From contig NZ_ML142851.1 in NCBI RefSeq assembly GCF_004138495.1, positions 412,276-427,773 of the forward strand: a stretch of 15,498 nt of DNA, in the 5' to 3' direction. This stretch comes from Phytoactinopolyspora endophytica. GTDB taxonomy: Bacteria > Actinomycetota > Actinomycetes > Jiangellales > Jiangellaceae. Positions 12,592-15,498 of the stretch are shown in pieces. The translations under genes and the position numbers were made by a program. The first letter of the stretch is position 1. Each line of letters opens with the position of its first letter. The notes beneath the pieces are model-generated. The model saw only the letters and a program-made list of their open reading frames with translations. It had not been told where the DNA came from and did not search any database.

Positions 12592-13502
12592 TGGGTCGTC
12601 GACGCGCGTTTGTCTTGCCGGCTGTCCCCGTCTTCGCCGCGATCGTGGCCTGCGACGGTGGCGGATCGTCGGACAGGGTGGATGAGATCACCAGTGGCCT
12701 GCCCGGTAACGCCGCGTCGGTGCTGGTGCTGGACCTGGAGACGATGGCGGAGCATTACGACATCGACCGGGATGAGCTGGGTAGCTTGACGGACGTCCGT
12801 TCGGACGGGATGTCTCAGGAGGACGGCTCCGACGAGACTGCGCTGCTGGTCTCGGAGATCAGCGCCGCAATCGCGCCCTTCAACGTGCCTACCGACAACG
12901 CTCACCTGCAGGCCATCGATGTCGGAGAGATCGACGCGGTCGTGAGCCTTCCCATCGAAGGTCTGACCGTGATCGCGACGGGTCAGGACAGCGACGCGCT
13001 TGGCGATGCGTACGTCGACGCCGGGTTCGAAGCCGAGGGCGATGGCCGCTTCGGAACCGCTGAGCCGGACGGAAGCAGAGACATCGACGGTAGGTACCCC
13101 GCCGTCAGCATCGACGACGGGCTTCTTGTGCTGGCACGCTCGCCCGAGATACGTGATGAGTTCGGTGCCGGCGAGGGCCTGTCGCCATCGGCGCAGGCGC
13201 TCTTCGACGCCGTCGGCGACGACGCGTGGGCGGTTAGCGTGTTCGGCGAGGCGGACCAGGAACCGGGGACGTGCGGGGCTGGGCAGGCGTTCGCGCGCAG
13301 CGGCGACGACATTGAGCTGCTGGTGCTGGGCGGCGGCGAGGACGTGCTCACAGCGGAGACGCAGCCGTTCTTCGCGGTCGAGATGGGCTCGGCCCAGGTC
13401 GACGGAGACGTCACGCGCTACACCGTCGATCCGGGCGATCCGAGCCCGCGCTTTCCACTGCTTGCCACGTCCATGGAAGTATCCCGTGTGGCCGACTGCT
13501 GA
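12591..13502 (+). CDS. Predicted lipoprotein of unknown function
   Basis: From the ATG at 12591 the product is 303 residues. MGRRR, then a hydrophobic stretch, ends in the lipobox IVAC with Cys21 as lipidation site, followed by GGGSSD, a typical flexible tether. The mature part is acidic and lacks any family signature I know: it contains PGNAASVLVLDLETMAEHYD, FGTAEPDGS, GLLVLARSPEIRDEFG and LFDAVGDDAWAVSVFGE, which suggests alternating beta strands and helices. Three cysteines in the mature protein could pair. It would be anchored to the outer face of the membrane. An in-frame TTG at 12522 would add 23 residues and bury the signal peptide, so it was not chosen. Divergent from the phosphate transporter and convergent with the DUF1015 gene. 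Confidence 0.78.
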   Translation: MGRRRAFVLPAVPVFAAIVACDGGGSSDRVDEITSGLPGNAASVLVLDLETMAEHYDIDRDELGSLTDVRSDGMSQEDGSDETALLVSEISAAIAPFNVPTDNAHLQAIDVGEIDAVVSLPIEGLTVIATGQDSDALGDAYVDAGFEAEGDGRFGTAEPDGSRDIDGRYPAVSIDDGLLVLARSPEIRDEFGAGEGLSPSAQALFDAVGDDAWAVSVFGEADQEPGTCGAGQAFARSGDDIELLVLGGGEDVLTAETQPFFAVEMGSAQVDGDVTRYTVDPGDPSPRFPLLATSMEVSRVADC

Positions 13503-13531
13503 GCTCGCCCGCCGCGCTTGAGCCGGCACGG

Positions 13532-13547
13532 GCCTGCGCGAGCAGGC
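13532..13547 (+). terminator. Terminator hairpin with GNRA-type loop after the lipoprotein gene
   Basis: GCCTGC (13532-13537) and GCAGGC (13542-13547) pair perfectly around GCGA, a stable GNRA tetraloop, 30 bp after the lipoprotein stop. No T-run follows. Confidence 0.5.
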
Positions 13548-13552
13548 GTGGC

Positions 13553-13602
13553 CTCAGCCGGGAGCCCCGGCGTAAAGCTCAGCCGGGAGCCCCGGCGTAA
13601 AG
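13553..13602. repeat. Tandem 25-bp repeat (two copies), each with a hairpin, between convergent genes
   Basis: The unit at 13553-13577 is repeated without change at 13578-13602, and a diverged third start (CTCAGGCGGG) runs into the end of the DUF1015 gene at 13603. Each unit contains GCCGGG-AGC-CCCGGC, a 6-bp stem with a 3-nt loop, at 13557-13571 and 13582-13596. The hairpins could terminate transcription from both sides. The exact identity of the two copies points to recent duplication. Confidence 0.85.
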
Positions 13603-13603
13603 C

Positions 13604-14815
13604 TCAGGCGGGCGTGTGTAGCTGCGCAAGAACAAGGCCCGCTCGTGCCTTCGGGGTGAACCAGGTGCTCTTTCGCGGCATCTTCTGGCGGGCGAGGTTG
13701 ACGTCCACGAAGTCCCGCACGCCGACCGGTGGGGTGAGAATCGCGAGATCGGCTCGACCGGCGTCGACCTCGTCTCGCAGCCAGCGGGCTGGGTAGTCGC
13801 CGCCGATGTACCTGATCCGCTTGTCCCCGGGATCGAACCCGAGCACGTCGCCGAAGAGCACCTTCTCCACCAGGGCGTGGTCGAGACGATCCGTCACCGG
13901 GGCGTCGGGCGGCGCCGGAAGCGTGACCGCGTGCCCCGCACCTTCGACATAGAGGTGGATCTGCCCGGGCTGGGACGGCGTGTCCGGTGGCTCGGGCAGG
14001 GGCGTGGCGGTCGCTCCAGCCGTCCGGAGACTGTCCAGGAGCGTTGCGGCCGTTACCGGCAGCTCGCGGACGAGCCGGTGGTACGGATCGATGGTGACGG
14101 ACTCCGGCGTCGTGACCACGGCGAGGAACCGTGACAGGCCTCCCGTCTGGGCCGCGAGGCTGCGGTGGTTACCGTCGGCGACGACGAGCTCCCCGCTGCC
14201 GGCCAGCGCGCACAACCGCTCGGCCATGGGACCCGGGGGTAGAGGCCACACGGCATGCGTGCGCCCGCCGTGGTCCGTGTCCGTGGTAGCTGGAGCGCCC
14301 GCGGCCTCGCACGCGGACGCCAGCTCGGCCTGAAGCTCTCCGCCCTGGCCGGTCTGCATCAGCAGGACGGGGGAGAGCAGATGCCCGGTCGCCTCAGCGA
14401 GCGCGACCCGTTCGCGCACCTTCTCGATGAAGACGTCTTCGTTGCGGATGACCAGTCCAGGCTCGTCCGCCCGGGTGGAGATCTGATCGGTGTCGACGAG
14501 GCAGAACATCCCGTACGCAGCGTTCCCGGAACCAGGCTCGGTGATCCGGTAGAGCACCACGACGTCGTCTGCCGCCGAGTAACGGTCGGCCGCTTTGGCC
14601 TGCGCCAGCCGCTCGACGGCGTCAGGCAGCGAGTCGGCGAACGTCTTACCCAGGCTGTCCGGCGCACGGTGCGGCATTTCGACCGCCAGCGCACTGTGCG
14701 GGTTCGCCTCGATGACCGCGGTGATCTCAGCGTCGTCGGCGAACTCGTCGTAGTTCTGCGCGCCGGTGTCACCCGTGCTGATCCACGCATGTTCAATCGG
14801 ATGGACGATCGTCAT
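13604..14815 (-). CDS. DUF1015 family protein
   Basis: From the ATG at 14815 the product is 403 residues, the normal size for DUF1015 (PF06245). Signatures are FADDAEITAVIEANPHSALAVEMPHR (25-50), LVIRNEDVFIEKVRERV (121-137), the invariant-type ADGNHRSLAA (213-222; most members have ADGHHR), and PRKSTWFTPKARAGLVL near the end. The biochemical role of the family is unknown; some members sit near D-3-phosphoglycerate dehydrogenase genes, but no such partner is visible here. An in-frame start at 14911 would add 32 residues of low-complexity Arg/Ser-rich sequence unlike the family, overlapping the previous gene, so it was rejected. TATACC lies 10 nt before the chosen ATG and no Shine-Dalgarno sequence is evident. 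Confidence 0.85.
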   Translation of the reverse strand: MTIVHPIEHAWISTGDTGAQNYDEFADDAEITAVIEANPHSALAVEMPHRAPDSLGKTFADSLPDAVERLAQAKAADRYSAADDVVVLYRITEPGSGNAAYGMFCLVDTDQISTRADEPGLVIRNEDVFIEKVRERVALAEATGHLLSPVLLMQTGQGGELQAELASACEAAGAPATTDTDHGGRTHAVWPLPPGPMAERLCALAGSGELVVADGNHRSLAAQTGGLSRFLAVVTTPESVTIDPYHRLVRELPVTAATLLDSLRTAGATATPLPEPPDTPSQPGQIHLYVEGAGHAVTLPAPPDAPVTDRLDHALVEKVLFGDVLGFDPGDKRIRYIGGDYPARWLRDEVDAGRADLAILTPPVGVRDFVDVNLARQKMPRKSTWFTPKARAGLVLAQLHTPA

Positions 14816-14846
14816 AGAGCACGACGGTATACGGAGCCGATGGCGG

Positions 14847-15473
14847 CTACGTGCGTGGGATGCCCGTTCCCGCGTCCGGGCGACGGCCGAGAAAGGCGAG
14901 AAGGTGATCATGTGGCGTCGCGGACTCGGGCATGTTCAGCGGTGCGGCGAAGCGGGCCGGGCGGTCTGCTTCGGTGACCAGCAGCGGTGCGAGCGAGAGC
15001 ATCTGCTCGGCGAACTCCGTGGGCATCGGTCGGTCAGTGCCGCATGCCTGGGCGACGTCCCAGCCATGGACGGCGATCTCAAGCGCTCCGGTGGCGGTGA
15101 CGATGCGTGCGGTCAGGGACTGGTCGGCGACGCTGATCGTATCGTCGCCGAGCACCGTTGCGGACCAGTTGAGCAGCCGGATGGCTCGCGCCCGCAATCG
15201 TGCGCAGACATCCAGGAGGGACTCGTTGTCCGCACACAGGCGTCGTCGACCGTCGTCGAGCTCGACCCGCCCCGCATCGGCGGCTTCGCACAACGCATCG
15301 AGCGAGTCCTCCATATGTGCCAGCAGGGTCGTCAAATCCCAGCGGTGGCAGGGCGTAGGCCGGGTCAGTGCGTCGGGAGTGATCAGCAGCAGGCTGCCGC
15401 GCGTGTAGCCGATCGCCCTTTCCAGCAGCTCGACTCCGCCCGTCAGCGCTGCTGTCACGGGCTGTTGTGTCAT
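14847..15473 (-). CDS. TIGR03086 / maleylpyruvate isomerase-N (MDMPI, DinB-like) metal-binding protein
   Basis: A 208-residue four-helix-bundle protein of the DinB/MDMPI superfamily. The TIGR03086-type signatures are PTPCHRWDLTTLLAHM (39-54), with H53 as a likely metal ligand, and LEIAVHGWDVAQACG (131-145), with E132 and H136. Characterised relatives use mycothiol as cofactor, as in maleylpyruvate isomerase, or bind a divalent metal; function here is unknown. The C-terminus carries the usual second-domain remnant FAAPLNMPESATPHDHLLAFLGRRP. It reads in the same direction as the DUF1015 gene, 31 bp apart, so an operon is likely. Start: ATG at 15473, only 25 bp from the window edge; no Shine-Dalgarno sequence is visible. 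Confidence 0.85.
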   Translation of the reverse strand: MTQQPVTAALTGGVELLERAIGYTRGSLLLITPDALTRPTPCHRWDLTTLLAHMEDSLDALCEAADAGRVELDDGRRRLCADNESLLDVCARLRARAIRLLNWSATVLGDDTISVADQSLTARIVTATGALEIAVHGWDVAQACGTDRPMPTEFAEQMLSLAPLLVTEADRPARFAAPLNMPESATPHDHLLAFLGRRPDAGTGIPRT

Positions 15474-15498
15474 CGAATGCTCAATCAGTGAGTGTGTG

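Noticed and set aside
12372..13529. Long minus-strand open frame (385 codons)
   Set aside because: It is antisense to the lipoprotein gene, runs through the PHO box, and its translation shows no family signature.
14816..14911. Longer N-terminus of the DUF1015 protein from 14911
   Set aside because: The extra 32 residues are low-complexity, unlike the family, and would overlap the end of the MDMPI-type gene by 65 bp.

Overview
The window looks like the chromosome of a high-GC Gram-positive bacterium (actinomycete). Third codon positions are strongly G/C, GTG starts are used, several genes have a -10 box about 7 nt ahead of the start codon (leaderless pattern), and the families present (TIGR03086/MDMPI-type protein, DUF6597-type AraC regulator, ArsR-AHSA1-RibD cassette) are common in that phylum. 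Genus cannot be fixed by reading alone. No rRNA, tRNA, IS element, prophage or CRISPR array was seen.

Layout. (1) 1-2260, + strand: the tail of an unidentified gene, a GlcD-type FAD-linked oxidase and a creatininase-family amidohydrolase in one direction. A long inverted repeat lies between the last two. (2) 2324-3818, + strand: a three-gene operon with 4-bp overlaps (ArsR-type repressor, AHSA1/SRPBCC protein, RibD-C/DHFR-like reductase) behind a leaderless-type promoter. (3) 3943-5561, - strand: a HipBA-type toxin-antitoxin pair. Its control region carries four 18-bp palindromic operators at exactly 27-bp intervals, with -35 and -10 boxes woven into them. (4) 5711-7357, - strand: cupin protein plus acetamidase/formamidase (4-bp overlap) behind a perfect 21-bp palindrome. 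(5) 7436-9472, - strand: a secreted multidomain glycosidase-like protein, divergent from (6) 9604-11002: an AraC-type regulator convergent with a VOC-family protein. (7) 11102-12404, - strand: a Na/Pi cotransporter-family protein preceded by three tandem 11-bp units that match the actinobacterial PHO box. (8) 12578-13493, + strand: a predicted lipoprotein of unknown function, ending in a block of hairpins and a 25-bp tandem repeat. (9) 13604-15473, - strand: a DUF1015 protein and a TIGR03086/MDMPI-type metal-binding protein.

How the parts fit. Most genes are ordinary accessory metabolism and regulation. The strongest non-coding signals are the phased hipBA operator/promoter array, the PHO box in front of the phosphate transporter, and the 21-bp palindrome in front of the cupin-acetamidase pair. 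Two unrelated units (creatininase; acetamidase) attack C-N amide-type bonds, but nothing in the sequence proves a shared pathway. No clearly new biological system was found. The hipBA control region is the best candidate for something undescribed in detail.
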